45,043 bases of DNA from Lachnospiraceae bacterium UBA4631 (GCA_002406015.1 DHMX01000006.1:1-45043), one strand, 5' to 3'; positions 1 to 8,695 are shown, numbered from the stretch's first letter. The notes: generated from the sequence alone by a model not told the origin. Program-made: numbers and translations.

Positions 1-315
1 AAGAAGGCACCTGCAAAGGCAGAAGCACCAAAGGCAGCAGCTGAGAAGAAAGCACCTGCAAAGAAGGCAGTAAAGGCTACAGAGAAGAAGGCAGAGGCTA
101 AGAAGACACCTGCAAAGAGAGCAGCTAAGGCAACCGAGGAAGTATTTATCGAATATGCAGGTACACAGGTATCCACTGCTGATATTGTAAACAGAGTTGT
201 AGAAGCAACCGGTAAGAAAGCATCTGCAATTAAGGCATTGAATATATATGTACAGCCGGAGACAGGCAAGATTTATTACACAGCAGATGGTGCAACCGGT
301 GAGATTGCATACTAA
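1..315 (+). CDS. Lys/Ala-rich DUF6465-like protein, C-terminal part
   Basis: The frame is open from the first base of the window and ends with TAA at 313-315, so only the last 104 codons are visible. The first ~47 residues are a low-complexity Lys/Ala/Pro tract built from KKAPAK- and KKAEAK-like units. A compact ~57-residue domain follows (EEVFIEYAGTQV, then KKASAIKALNIYVQPETGK). This two-part design matches the DUF6465 family of Clostridia, whose function is unknown. The basic tail suggests nucleic-acid or anionic-polymer binding, but that is inference. A strong terminator follows 30 bp downstream. Confidence 0.7.
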   Translation, partial: KKAPAKAEAPKAAAEKKAPAKKAVKATEKKAEAKKTPAKRAAKATEEVFIEYAGTQVSTADIVNRVVEATGKKASAIKALNIYVQPETGKIYYTADGATGEIAY

Positions 316-343
316 GTCAAACGAGTAAAAGATAGAACATAAG

Positions 344-380
344 AAAACGCGATTCCGGATAACGGAGTCGCGTTTTTCTT
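344..380 (+). terminator. Intrinsic terminator after the DUF6465-like gene
   Basis: AACGCGATTCCG (346-357) pairs with CGGAGTCGCGTT (363-374), with one G-U pair and a short loop, and runs into a T-rich tract. It lies between convergent genes and could also stop transcription from the minus-strand gene that ends at 426. Confidence 0.85.
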
Positions 381-425
381 ATCCATAATCATATATGTTA
401 TAAAGTGAGTTAACCGGGCTTATAA

Positions 426-1217
426 TTATTTGGTACGGAATACATGATTTGTGATTCCGGTCAGAATGCCATAGGTCTTAGCCTTTCGTTCAGCAAGGGC
501 AGTCTCGTCACGCTCGTAGCGGGTACGAAGATAAAGACCGACATCCGGACGATTTGTGATAATGCCGGAAACGGATAAATCCAGATAATGTGAAATCAGC
601 TTCGGCTCATCCACTGTCCATACATAAATCGGAATGCCGGCACGCTTCATGCGGAGAACAAAATCCGGTGTCGCAAGCAGGTAATGCGGGGATACAAAAT
701 CTGCATGACATTCCTTGATACGGCGGGTTGGAAAATATTCATTGAAGTGGGTGCGGAAATCCGTATTTTTGGTTCCGACCAGTAATCCGACATGAACCTG
801 CGAATCGATTTTCTTAATTCGGCGAACTACAATATCTAAGAAGGACTGAATGGAATATTCTTCATAGGAATACATGGATTGTACCAGTGTCAGAACCTTT
901 TTCTCATAGCCTGCTTCCTTTAATTCAATTAACAAATGGACCTTTCGCTGACACAGCACCAGAACCTCTTCCAGAGTTGGAATGGCATATCCCAGTGTGT
1001 GAGTCATTTCATGTAGTTGTCGATAGGTCAGAGCATTGATGGAGAGACCGGCAATCTGTTCATCATGGAATACAATCAGAACTTTATCAAGAGTTTGACG
1101 GACATCCAATTCAATACAATCCGAATGAATGTCAAGTGCAAGCTGAAAGGCTTCTATGGTATTATCGTGATTTGCCAGATAGGAGGCACCTCGATGTGCA
1201 ATGATTTGTGTAGCCAT
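426..1217 (-). CDS. Glycerophosphodiester phosphodiesterase family protein
   Basis: This 263-residue protein has the GDPD TIM-barrel signatures: HRGAS at residues 8-12, NTIEAF, ELDVR near 37-41, FHD near 50-52, PTLEEVL near 80-86 and IELKEAG near 97-103. The catalytic His pair and acidic metal ligands of the family are therefore present. There is no signal peptide or membrane segment, so it should act in the cytoplasm, hydrolysing glycerophosphodiesters to glycerol-3-phosphate plus an alcohol. The start is supported by GGAGG a few bases upstream on the minus strand. It is a single gene flanked by divergent and convergent neighbours. The physiological substrate cannot be told from the sequence. 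Confidence 0.9.
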   Translation of the reverse strand: MATQIIAHRGASYLANHDNTIEAFQLALDIHSDCIELDVRQTLDKVLIVFHDEQIAGLSINALTYRQLHEMTHTLGYAIPTLEEVLVLCQRKVHLLIELKEAGYEKKVLTLVQSMYSYEEYSIQSFLDIVVRRIKKIDSQVHVGLLVGTKNTDFRTHFNEYFPTRRIKECHADFVSPHYLLATPDFVLRMKRAGIPIYVWTVDEPKLISHYLDLSVSGIITNRPDVGLYLRTRYERDETALAERKAKTYGILTGITNHVFRTK

Positions 1218-1249
1218 ATGTCATATCCTCCGTAGTATTTCATAAGGCT

Positions 1250-1278
1250 ATTGTAGCGAAGATTCATATATTAAACAA
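1250..1278 (-). promoter_or_regulatory. Sigma-A-type promoter for the GDPD gene
   Basis: On the minus strand, TTGTTT (1273-1278) and TACAAT (1250-1255) are separated by exactly 17 bp, about 33 bp upstream of the start codon. Assignment by consensus only. Confidence 0.55.
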
Positions 1279-1345
1279 GTTAAAAATCTGTAGAAAAAAT
1301 TAAGAAAAACTTATGGTTTTTAGTCACAATTACAAGGAGTCTGAT

Positions 1346-1374
1346 TTGCAATCGGAAACAGATAATGGTAAGAT
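1346..1374 (+). promoter_or_regulatory. Sigma-A-type promoter for the transglutaminase-like gene
   Basis: TTGCAA (1346-1351), a 17-bp spacer and TAAGAT (1369-1374) lie 34 bp before the 1409 start. Assignment by consensus only. Confidence 0.5.
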
Positions 1375-1408
1375 AACGAATAAAAGAAAATAATAAAGAG
1401 GTACGAGT

Positions 1409-2473
1409 ATGAAACAAAAAAGCAGGGGCTTATGGATACTGTTAGCGGTTGTTACCTGTATTTTATTATTCCTGTTGGCAGAGCATTTATTTGCAGCCCA
1501 GCTCCATAAGGGGAATCTGATTTCTTCTACCGAAGAATTGAGCCAGAGAATTACAGAGGAGCTGACGAAGGGTAACGATACATTTTCCTGTTATGTAAAT
1601 GGTATGAGTGAGGATGAACTGGTGCAGATTAATCATAATCTGGACGGTTTCTTTGGACATGTGTCCGCATATACGGTATTGCGAAGTGTAAATGCCGAGG
1701 TTCAAATGGTACGCTTCGATTTGGAAGTGTCGGATAATTATTATGCATACCAAAAGGTAGTGAACAACAAGGAGATTGAAAACAACTTAAACGCAGAGCT
1801 GTTGGCGGTAAAGGTTCGGCAGATTATGGAAGCGTGTCCGTCAGAGGATGTATATGAAAAGGTGGTATTTTATCATGATTATATTGTTACCCATACAAAG
1901 TACGGATTTCTGGAGGGAGAAGAGGAACAAATGTCCTTTACGGCTGCCGGAGCCTTATTAAAGGGAACTGCTGTGTGCAACGGATATGCAGAGGCAATGG
2001 AGTTACTTCTTCTGTGCAGCGGAATAGATACCTACATGGCAGTAGGCACAACCGAAGATGGCGGTCATGCATGGAACATTGTAAACATAGGTGATAAATG
2101 GTATCATGTGGATACCACATGGGATGACCCTGTTCCGGATATGGGGCAGTCTGCTATTCATGTATATTTGAACGTAAGTGATGCGGTAATGGAAAAGACC
2201 CATACATGGAATCGGGATGCCTATCCGGAGTGTACGGATATGGAGGAGAACTATTATTATCAGGAAGGAAAAGCATTTTCCAGCTTTAACGATTTTAAGG
2301 GCTATGTATTGTCCGAAATGAAGCAGACCAATCCGATTGAGGTCATGGTGACGGATTCTGATGCGATTCAGTATGATTGTGGATTCGTAGTCCGGGAAGG
2401 CGGAGCGAATGCAGTTTCATGGCAATCCTATGAGGATGGAGATTACATGGTTATGTTGATTAATGCAAAATAA
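1409..2473 (+). CDS. Membrane-anchored transglutaminase-like protein
   Basis: The 354-residue protein starts with a short basic stretch and one hydrophobic segment (about residues 8-29), giving an N-terminal anchor with the rest outside the cell. The transglutaminase/protease-like core at about 150-245 contains the triad: Cys190 in AVCNGYAEA, His220 in GGHAWN and Asp235 in HVDTTWDDP. Such domains in Firmicutes act on surface or wall proteins, either as proteases or cross-linkers; the substrate here is unknown. About 100 residues with no recognised domain separate the anchor from the core. A DUF1700 gene begins 20 bp downstream, probably in the same transcript. Confidence 0.85.
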   Translation: MKQKSRGLWILLAVVTCILLFLLAEHLFAAQLHKGNLISSTEELSQRITEELTKGNDTFSCYVNGMSEDELVQINHNLDGFFGHVSAYTVLRSVNAEVQMVRFDLEVSDNYYAYQKVVNNKEIENNLNAELLAVKVRQIMEACPSEDVYEKVVFYHDYIVTHTKYGFLEGEEEQMSFTAAGALLKGTAVCNGYAEAMELLLLCSGIDTYMAVGTTEDGGHAWNIVNIGDKWYHVDTTWDDPVPDMGQSAIHVYLNVSDAVMEKTHTWNRDAYPECTDMEENYYYQEGKAFSSFNDFKGYVLSEMKQTNPIEVMVTDSDAIQYDCGFVVREGGANAVSWQSYEDGDYMVMLINAK

Positions 2474-2493
2474 GAAATAAGAGAGGAATGAAT

Positions 2494-2934
2494 ATGACAA
2501 AAACAGAATTTCTTAGTAAATTACAGGAGGGACTATCGGGAGAAGTATCCGCACAGGTAATACAGGAATCGATAGAGTATTATTCCCGCTATATCAGTGA
2601 ATCCATAGCCGAAGGGCATACCGAGGAACAGGTAATGGAAGAACTGGGTCCGGTTCAATTAATCGTTAAATCAATCATAGATGCAAATGCAGGAAGCAAT
2701 CGGAAGGAGCAGGCACGTTATCAATATCAGGAGCCGCAGTCCGAGCGGGTAAGAACCTCAGGCTCTACCGCAATTCCAAAGGTGGTTCTGATTCTGCTGG
2801 CTGTGGTAATTGCGATACTGATACTTGCAGTTGTAATAGTAGTAATTATGGCGGCATGGTATTTGCTTCCGGTAATTGCGGTAATTGCGTTGGTAGTGAT
2901 ACTTCTTCGGATATTTTTAGGAAGAAGAAGCTAG
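2494..2934 (+). CDS. DUF1700-family membrane protein
   Basis: The N-terminal ~65 residues (MTKTEFLSKLQEGL, then YYSRYISESIAEG and EEQVMEELGP) match the DUF1700 pattern, a short helical domain often found next to PadR regulators or in envelope proteins. A charged linker follows, then two hydrophobic segments near residues 92-118 and 122-140. Two ATGs lie six bases apart (2488 and 2494). The GAGAGG at 2481-2486 is one base from the first and seven from the second, so 2494 is chosen, giving 146 residues. No PadR gene is adjacent. The role is unknown; cotranscription with the upstream transglutaminase-like gene and downstream sirtuin gene is likely from the spacing. Confidence 0.75.
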   Translation: MTKTEFLSKLQEGLSGEVSAQVIQESIEYYSRYISESIAEGHTEEQVMEELGPVQLIVKSIIDANAGSNRKEQARYQYQEPQSERVRTSGSTAIPKVVLILLAVVIAILILAVVIVVIMAAWYLLPVIAVIALVVILLRIFLGRRS

Positions 2935-2952
2935 GGAAAAGAGGAAAAGGAT

Positions 2953-3669
2953 ATGGATGAAAAGATTGCAAGGCTGAAAGAAATCATACAGGAAAGCTCG
3001 AATGTTGTATTTTTCGGAGGAGCAGGGGTATCGACAGAAAGCGGAATCCCGGACTTTCGTAGTGTAGATGGCTTGTATAATCAGAAGTATGAATATCCGC
3101 CGGAACAGATTATCAGTCATACCTATTATCGGCAGCATCCGGATAAATTCTTTGAATTTTACAAGGATAAGATGATAATGACAGAAGCCAAGCCGAATGC
3201 GGCACATATCCGGCTTGCACAATTAGAGCAGGAGGGACATGTCCGGGCTGTCATTACACAGAACATTGACGGACTGCATCAGATGGCAGGAAGTAAAGAG
3301 GTCTTAGAATTACATGGCTCTGTTCATCGGAACTATTGTGAAGAATGTCATAAATTCTATGATATGGAATACATTGTAAAATCAAACGGTGTTCCCCGTT
3401 GTAGCTGCGGAGGAATTGTAAAGCCGGATGTTGTCTTGTATGAGGAAGGACTAAATTCCAACACCATACAGAAGTCAGTTCAGTATATCCGGGAAGCAGA
3501 GGTTTTGATAATCGGAGGAACCTCACTGGTAGTATATCCGGCAGCAGGCTTAATAGATTATTTCCGCGGCAAACATCTGGTAGTGATTAACCGGGATGCA
3601 ACACCAAGAGATGCACAGGCAGATTTGCTGATTCAGGAGAAAATCGGAGTTGTATTTTCACAAATCTGA
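2953..3669 (+). CDS. NAD-dependent protein deacylase (Sir2 family)
   Basis: This 238-residue classical sirtuin has GAGVSTESGIPDFRS at residues 24-38 (NAD binding), TQNIDGLH near 103-110 and the catalytic His in LELHGS. A zinc ribbon is formed by CEEC and CSCGG, and GGTSLVVYPAAG marks the C-terminal Rossmann part. It should remove acyl groups from lysine side chains, releasing nicotinamide and O-acyl-ADP-ribose. It is cytosolic. It differs from the class M sirtuin at 40608-41519, which lacks the catalytic His. The gene is 18 bp downstream of the DUF1700 gene and is followed by a weak GNRA-loop hairpin. Confidence 0.93.
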   Translation: MDEKIARLKEIIQESSNVVFFGGAGVSTESGIPDFRSVDGLYNQKYEYPPEQIISHTYYRQHPDKFFEFYKDKMIMTEAKPNAAHIRLAQLEQEGHVRAVITQNIDGLHQMAGSKEVLELHGSVHRNYCEECHKFYDMEYIVKSNGVPRCSCGGIVKPDVVLYEEGLNSNTIQKSVQYIREAEVLIIGGTSLVVYPAAGLIDYFRGKHLVVINRDATPRDAQADLLIQEKIGVVFSQI

Positions 3670-3685
3670 GAGCCCTTGTAAATGT

Positions 3686-3707
3686 GAAAAAAGTGAGAAC
3701 TTTTTTC
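3686..3707 (+). terminator. Possible weak terminator after sir2
   Basis: GAAAAAAGT (3686-3694) and ACTTTTTTC (3699-3707) form a perfect 9-bp stem with a GAGA (GNRA-type) loop. The stem is A/T-rich and the U-run is inside it, so efficiency is doubtful. Confidence 0.4.
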
Positions 3708-3738
3708 AAATGCCTTTTTCTAACACTCAAAAATGTGA

Positions 3739-3831
3739 TATAATAAAATGAAATCACTTGCTTGCAAGTGTGATTTCATGAAATGCATGGAGTGATGAAA
3801 TCACGATATAATGAAGCAAAATCACGATATA
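3739..3831 (+). promoter_or_regulatory. Leader region of citrate synthase with inverted and direct repeats
   Basis: A TATAAT box at 3739-3744 has no clear -35. It is followed by an interrupted inverted repeat: ATGAAATCA at 3749-3757 and TGATTTCAT at 3771-3779, with CTTGC/GCAAG nested inside. Two direct copies of AAATCACGATATA follow at 3798-3810 and 3819-3831, and AAATCAC also occurs in the left arm. This spacing is what an operator or a structured leader would show. No known motif is recognised. Confidence 0.4.
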
Positions 3832-3871
3832 CGAAATATTAGTATGAGATTATGGAAAAAGGAGTGATAGT

Positions 3872-5236
3872 GTGCAGGGCAATTTTTCAGATATAACAAA
3901 AGAATTGGTTGACCTGGCAGAGGTATGCCGTCAGAATGGGACAATTGATTCGGAATTATATACGAAATATGATGTTAAGCGGGGGCTGCGGGACATTAAT
4001 GGTAAAGGTGTATTGACCGGATTGACAGAAGTTTCTAAGATTCAGTCTTATACATTAGTTGATTGTGAAATGGTTCCTTGTGAAGGAAAGCTGTATTATC
4101 ATGGTGTGGATATTGAAGATATTGTCAGCGGATTTATAAAGGAAAAACGCTTCGGATATGAAGAGACATTATATCTGCTGTTGTTTGGAAAGCTTCCGAG
4201 GCAGGAGCAGCTGGAACAGTTAAATCAGTTGTTGGCAGAGTACCGTTCTTTGCCGACCAGCTTTGTAAGAGATATTATTATGAAGGCACCGAGCCGGGAT
4301 ATGATGAACGCTCTGGCAAGAAGTGTACTGACCCTGTATGCATATGATGACAGGGCAGACGATACATCCCTGCCGAATGTATTGCGGCAATGCTTACAGT
4401 TGACCGCTCTGGTTCCGGTTATATCCGTCTACGGTTATCAGGCATATCGGCATTATCATGACGGACAGAGCCTGTTTATCCATGTACCGAAGCCGGAGTT
4501 ATCTACGGCTGAAAATATTCTGCATTTATTACGTGCAGATAGCCAGTATACAGAACTGGAAGCCAGAATTTTAGATTTGGCATTGGTACTTCATGCGGAG
4601 CATGGCGGAGGTAATAATTCGACCTTTACGACACACGTAGTCACCTCCTCCGGAACAGATACCTATTCCTGCATAGCGGCATCCTTAGGTTCCTTGAAGG
4701 GACCGAAGCATGGCGGTGCCAATATTAAGGTTGTGAAAATGTTTGAAGACATGAAGCAGAAGGTATCGGACTGGAAGAATGAAGAGGAAATTAAGCAGTA
4801 TTTACGGGATTTATTAGATAAAAAAGCCTTTGACCACCAAGGTTTGATATATGGAATGGGACATGCGGTATATTCCATTTCCGACCCAAGAGCTAAGATT
4901 TTCCGGCAATTCGTTGAGAAATTATCGATTGAGAAGAATCGGACAGAGGAATATGAATTATATTCCATGGTAGAACGCTTAGCTCCGGAGGTAATTGCAC
5001 AGGAGCGAAAGATTTATAAGGGTGTAAGTGCAAATGTTGACTTTTACAGCGGATTTGTGTATAGTATGTTAGACCTTCCAACTGAGCTTTATACTCCGAT
5101 TTTTGCAATTGCCAGAATGGCAGGCTGGAGTGCACATCGTATGGAAGAATTGATTAATCAGGGAAAAATTATTCGCCCGGCATATAAATGTGTTGCAAAG
5201 CCACAGCCATATGTACCGATGGCAGAACGGGACTGA
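3872..5236 (+). CDS. gltA: Citrate synthase
   Basis: The 454-residue protein carries the citrate synthase active-site blocks: HAEHGGGNNSTF near 240-251, KHGGAN near 280 and GHAVYSISDPRAKIF near 330. These supply the catalytic His pair and the Asp-Arg region. It condenses acetyl-CoA and oxaloacetate to citrate, which in anaerobic clostridia mainly feeds glutamate synthesis. The GTG start is chosen because GGAG at 3861-3864 sits 7 bases upstream. The N-terminus is ~60 residues longer than compact bacterial forms. No aconitase or isocitrate dehydrogenase gene is in the window. A leader with repeats lies upstream and a small DUF4250 gene follows closely. Methylcitrate synthase is a less likely alternative. 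Confidence 0.9.
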   Translation: MQGNFSDITKELVDLAEVCRQNGTIDSELYTKYDVKRGLRDINGKGVLTGLTEVSKIQSYTLVDCEMVPCEGKLYYHGVDIEDIVSGFIKEKRFGYEETLYLLLFGKLPRQEQLEQLNQLLAEYRSLPTSFVRDIIMKAPSRDMMNALARSVLTLYAYDDRADDTSLPNVLRQCLQLTALVPVISVYGYQAYRHYHDGQSLFIHVPKPELSTAENILHLLRADSQYTELEARILDLALVLHAEHGGGNNSTFTTHVVTSSGTDTYSCIAASLGSLKGPKHGGANIKVVKMFEDMKQKVSDWKNEEEIKQYLRDLLDKKAFDHQGLIYGMGHAVYSISDPRAKIFRQFVEKLSIEKNRTEEYELYSMVERLAPEVIAQERKIYKGVSANVDFYSGFVYSMLDLPTELYTPIFAIARMAGWSAHRMEELINQGKIIRPAYKCVAKPQPYVPMAERD

Positions 5237-5253
5237 GAGAAAGGATGAAAGCA

Positions 5254-5433
5254 ATGGAACAGCTTCCGACAGAGCCTATGATGCTGTTAAGTGTTGTAAA
5301 TACAAAGCTACGGGACTTTTATGGTTCTTTGGAGGAATTATGTGAGGACTTGGAAGTAAATCCGGAGGAGTTAAAACAAAAACTCTCGCAGATTGATTAT
5401 GTATATAATGCGGAATTAAACCGCTTTATATAA
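5254..5433 (+). CDS. DUF4250-family small protein
   Basis: This 59-residue protein has the conserved pattern PMMLLSVVNTKLRDFYGSL, then LCEDLEVN and IDYVYNAELNRFI, matching the DUF4250 family of Clostridia. The function is unknown; the fold looks helical, possibly HTH-like. In-frame ATGs occur at 5245 and 5254. GAAAGG (5239-5244) touches the first and is 9 bases from the second, so 5254 is preferred. It lies 17 bp behind citrate synthase and probably shares its transcript. Confidence 0.75.
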   Translation: MEQLPTEPMMLLSVVNTKLRDFYGSLEELCEDLEVNPEELKQKLSQIDYVYNAELNRFI

Positions 5434-5465
5434 AATAAAATTGTCTATATATGGAGGTAAGGAAC

Positions 5466-5777
5466 ATGGACAACAATCAGGTAACACCAACGAATGATGG
5501 AGAAAAGACTCCGGGAAAAGCAATTGCATGTCTGATTTTAGGTATCTGCTCAATTGTATTTAGCTGTGGTGGAATAGGACTTATTTGTGCTATTATCGGA
5601 TTAGTATTGAATGGTCAGTTGGCTAAGGAAATGGGCGAGGTTCCACAGCAGGCTAAGATTGGTAAGATTCTTTGTATTGTTGGTTTAGTACTTACAGTAA
5701 TAGCAGTCATTGCACTCATTATAATGTCTGTTGCAGGTATTGCTATTGCAGGTGCAGGCGGCGGATACAGCTACTAA
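5466..5777 (+). CDS. DUF4190-type small membrane protein
   Basis: The 103-residue protein has a polar N-terminus (about 18 residues, with TPGKAIACLILGICSI opening the first helix) and two hydrophobic segments near residues 18-42 and 66-95 joined by a polar loop. This is the DUF4190 arrangement, a family of unknown function. An upstream in-frame ATG at 5451 overlaps the ribosome binding site itself, so the start is placed at 5466, 8 bases after GGAGG (5453-5457). It ends the citrate synthase transcript; a terminator follows 23 bp later. Confidence 0.75.
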   Translation: MDNNQVTPTNDGEKTPGKAIACLILGICSIVFSCGGIGLICAIIGLVLNGQLAKEMGEVPQQAKIGKILCIVGLVLTVIAVIALIIMSVAGIAIAGAGGGYSY

Positions 5778-5800
5778 AACATAGTAACTTAAAAGGAAAG

Positions 5801-5840
5801 AAAGTCATGGTTCGTACAGAATCGTGGCTTTTTTTCTTTG
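5801..5840 (+). terminator. Intrinsic terminator closing the citrate synthase unit
   Basis: AAGTCATGGTTC pairs with GAATCGTGGCTT through 12 bp, including three G-U pairs, with a 5-base loop. A run of T follows at 5830-5835. Confidence 0.85.
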
Positions 5841-5853
5841 ATTCATAAAATTA

Positions 5854-5880
5854 TTAGCACTCTTGTTAAATGAGTGCTAA
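5854..5880 (+). promoter_or_regulatory. CIRCE element (HrcA operator)
   Basis: TTAGCACTC at 5854-5862 and GAGTGCTAA at 5872-5880 are separated by 9 bases. This is an exact match to the CIRCE consensus bound by the heat-shock repressor HrcA. It lies just upstream of the clpB promoter. Confidence 0.96.
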
Positions 5881-5887
5881 AAAGTTG

Positions 5888-5916
5888 TTGACATGGGAAA
5901 TAAATGGTGTTATATT
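5888..5916 (+). promoter_or_regulatory. Sigma-A promoter of clpB
   Basis: TTGACA (5888-5893), a 17-bp spacer and TATATT (5911-5916), 7 bp after the CIRCE element. HrcA bound there would block polymerase access. Confidence 0.85.
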
Positions 5917-5984
5917 CGGAATAGAACATGAGATTGACACAGAAGTTATAAGCTTCGGTGTGATGATAGAAGGAGGTTTTCGTT

Positions 5985-8564
5985 ATGGATGCTGAGAAAT
6001 TTACAAAAAAATCGTTAGAAGTGATTGAAAACTGTTCAAAACTTGCATACGAATACAACAACCAGGAAATAGACCAGGAGCATTTATTGTTGAGTATGGT
6101 GACAACGGATGATTGCCTGATTTCTAAAATGATAGAAAAAATGGGCATTGAACTTCAGACTTTTACGAGTGAATGTGAACGGGCGGTTGCATATCGACCA
6201 AAGGTTACAGGCACCAGTGATGTATATATGAGCCGGGAGTTCACCATGACATTAATGGATGCGGAAAATGAGTCTAAACAAATGGGGGATGCCTATATTT
6301 CGGTGGAACACATTTTCCTTGCTATGATTAAGAAGGCAAACAAAGCAGTTCGGACTATTTTTCAGAAGTATGGCATTACCAGAGATGCATTTTTGAAGGT
6401 ACTGATGACCGTACGGGGAAATCAGAAGGTAGAATCCGATAATCCGGAGGCAACCTATGACAGTCTTTCAAAATACGGATATGACTTGGTGGAGCGTGCC
6501 AGACAGCAAAAGCTGGACCCGGTAATCGGCAGAGACCAGGAGATTCGAAATATTATCCGGATTTTGTCACGAAAGACCAAAAATAATCCGGTATTGATAG
6601 GTGAGCCGGGTGTCGGTAAAACGGCAGCGGTAGAAGGTCTGGCACAGCGGATTGTGCGGGGAGATGTTCCGGACGGACTAAAGAATAAGCAGGTCTATGC
6701 CTTGGACATGGGTGCCTTGTTAGCCGGTGCAAAATATCGAGGAGAATTTGAAGAGCGGTTAAAGGCAGTATTGGATGAGGTAAAGAAGAGTGAAGGAAAT
6801 ATTATTCTGTTTATAGATGAGCTTCATACAATTGTCGGAGCCGGAAAGACTGACGGTGCGATGGATGCGGGAAATATGTTAAAGCCGATGCTGGCAAGAG
6901 GTGAGCTTCATTGTATCGGTGCTACCACCTTGGATGAGTACCGGCAGTATATTGAAAAAGACCCGGCATTGGAGCGGCGGTTCCAGCCGGTAATGGTAAA
7001 TGAGCCAACCGTAGAAGATACCATTTCCATCCTGAGAGGTTTAAAAGAACGATACGAAGTATTCCATGGTGTTAAGATTACGGATGGTGCATTAGTATCG
7101 GCAGCAACCTTATCCAACCGGTATATTACAGACAGATTCCTGCCGGATAAGGCAATTGACTTAGTGGATGAAGCCTGTGCCATGATTAAGACCGAATTAG
7201 ACTCTATGCCGATGGAGCTGGATGATATGTCCAGAAAGATTATGCAGTTAGAGATAGAAGAGGCTGCATTAAAGAAGGAAGAGGACCGGTTAAGTAAAGA
7301 GCGGTTAGCCGAGCTGCAAAAGGAGCTTGCAGAATTAAAGGATAAATTTGCAAATGCCAAGGCAGACTGGGAAAAGGAAAAGCAGGAGGTAGAACGGGTA
7401 ACTAAGCTGCGGGAAGAAATTGAAGCGTTGAATAACCAGATTCAGATTGCCCAGAGAAATTATGATTTGAACAAGGCAGCCGAGCTGCAATACGGCAGAC
7501 TGCCGCAGTTAAAGCAGGAGCTGGAAAAGGAAGAAGAACGCTTAAAGACAGAGGAGCATACGCTGGTACATGAAAGTGTAACCGACGAAGAGATTGCTAA
7601 GATTATTTCCCGGTGGACAGGAATACCGGTAGCAAAGCTGACCGAGAGCGAAAGAAATAAGACCCTGCATCTGGATGATGAGCTGCATAAACGGGTGGTT
7701 GGACAGGATGAAGCAGTAGAGCTGGTAAGCGAGGCTATTATCCGTTCCAAAGCAGGCATTAAAGACCCAAGTAAGCCAATAGGTTCCTTCCTGTTTCTGG
7801 GACCTACCGGTGTCGGTAAGACAGAGCTTGCCAAGACGCTGGCTGCCAGTCTGTTTGATAACGAAGCCAATATGGTGCGGATTGATATGAGTGAGTATAT
7901 GGAGAAGCATTCTGTGGCTCGATTGATTGGAGCTCCTCCGGGATATGTAGGCTATGACGAAGGTGGACAGTTGACAGAAGCAGTAAGAAGAAAGCCATAT
8001 TCGGTTGTATTATTTGATGAGGTTGAAAAGGCACATCCAGACGTATTCAATGTGCTGTTGCAGGTATTGGATGATGGACGTATTACCGATTCCAAGGGTA
8101 AGACCGTAGATTTTAAGAATACGATACTGATTATGACCTCTAATATCGGTTCCCAGTATTTGCTAGAGGGAATTGATGAGAACGGTAATATCAAGCCGGA
8201 GGCACAGGAAGCCGTTATGAATGAGCTGCGGGGACACTTCAGACCGGAATTTTTGAACCGGCTGGATGAAACAATTATGTTCAAGCCTTTGACAAAGGAA
8301 AATATCGGCGGCATTGTAGATTTGTTGATTACTGATTTGAATAAACGGCTGGAGGATAGAGAAATCAAGATTGCTGTGACCGAAACGGCAAAGGATTATA
8401 TCATTGAACATGGATATGACCCGATATACGGTGCAAGACCGTTAAAGCGGTATCTGCAGAAAAACGTGGAAACCTTGGTTGCAAAGCTGATTTTAAGTGA
8501 CCGGTTAGGTATGAATCAGCAGGTAACCATTGACGTAGAGCAGGGAGCCTTGGTTGCACGATAA
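5985..8564 (+). CDS. clpB: Heat-shock disaggregase ClpB
   Basis: The 859-residue AAA+ protein has an N-terminal Clp repeat domain (about 1-145), a first nucleotide-binding domain with Walker A GEPGVGKT near 206-213, and a long coiled-coil M domain near 405-530 (LQKELAELKDKFANAKADW). The second AAA+ domain has GPTGVGKT near 605. The long M domain and the absence of a ClpP-docking IGF/LGF loop make ClpB more likely than ClpC or ClpA. It works with DnaK to rescue aggregated proteins in the cytosol. A perfect CIRCE element and strong promoter place it in the HrcA regulon. AGGAGG lies just before the start, and a strong terminator follows. Confidence 0.93.
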   Translation: MDAEKFTKKSLEVIENCSKLAYEYNNQEIDQEHLLLSMVTTDDCLISKMIEKMGIELQTFTSECERAVAYRPKVTGTSDVYMSREFTMTLMDAENESKQMGDAYISVEHIFLAMIKKANKAVRTIFQKYGITRDAFLKVLMTVRGNQKVESDNPEATYDSLSKYGYDLVERARQQKLDPVIGRDQEIRNIIRILSRKTKNNPVLIGEPGVGKTAAVEGLAQRIVRGDVPDGLKNKQVYALDMGALLAGAKYRGEFEERLKAVLDEVKKSEGNIILFIDELHTIVGAGKTDGAMDAGNMLKPMLARGELHCIGATTLDEYRQYIEKDPALERRFQPVMVNEPTVEDTISILRGLKERYEVFHGVKITDGALVSAATLSNRYITDRFLPDKAIDLVDEACAMIKTELDSMPMELDDMSRKIMQLEIEEAALKKEEDRLSKERLAELQKELAELKDKFANAKADWEKEKQEVERVTKLREEIEALNNQIQIAQRNYDLNKAAELQYGRLPQLKQELEKEEERLKTEEHTLVHESVTDEEIAKIISRWTGIPVAKLTESERNKTLHLDDELHKRVVGQDEAVELVSEAIIRSKAGIKDPSKPIGSFLFLGPTGVGKTELAKTLAASLFDNEANMVRIDMSEYMEKHSVARLIGAPPGYVGYDEGGQLTEAVRRKPYSVVLFDEVEKAHPDVFNVLLQVLDDGRITDSKGKTVDFKNTILIMTSNIGSQYLLEGIDENGNIKPEAQEAVMNELRGHFRPEFLNRLDETIMFKPLTKENIGGIVDLLITDLNKRLEDREIKIAVTETAKDYIIEHGYDPIYGARPLKRYLQKNVETLVAKLILSDRLGMNQQVTIDVEQGALVAR

Positions 8565-8580
8565 TAAATAAAGCAAAGAG

Positions 8581-8625
8581 GAAGAAGAGGTCAGAGGTCT
8601 GATGGCAGGTCAGACCTCTTCTTTC
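8581..8625 (+). terminator. Terminator after clpB with two competing stems
   Basis: AGAGGTCTGA (8593-8602) pairs perfectly with TCAGACCTCT (8610-8619). The preceding AAGAAGAGGTC (8582-8592) can instead pair with GACCTCTTCTT (8613-8623), because AGAGGTC is repeated in tandem. Either stem leads into a T/C-rich tract. Confidence 0.8.
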
Positions 8626-8626
8626 G

Positions 8627-8655
8627 TTGAAATAAAAAAGCAAATATGGTAGTAT
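8627..8655 (+). promoter_or_regulatory. Promoter of the TraX-like gene
   Basis: TTGAAA (8627-8632), a 17-bp spacer and TAGTAT (8650-8655). Consensus match only. Confidence 0.55.
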
Positions 8656-8695
8656 GAGGTGAAATCATATATAAAATTTATCAGGGGAGAACAAT

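Noticed and set aside
5985..8564. ClpC or ClpA instead of ClpB
   Set aside because: The long M-domain coiled coil, missing ClpP loop and CIRCE control fit ClpB.
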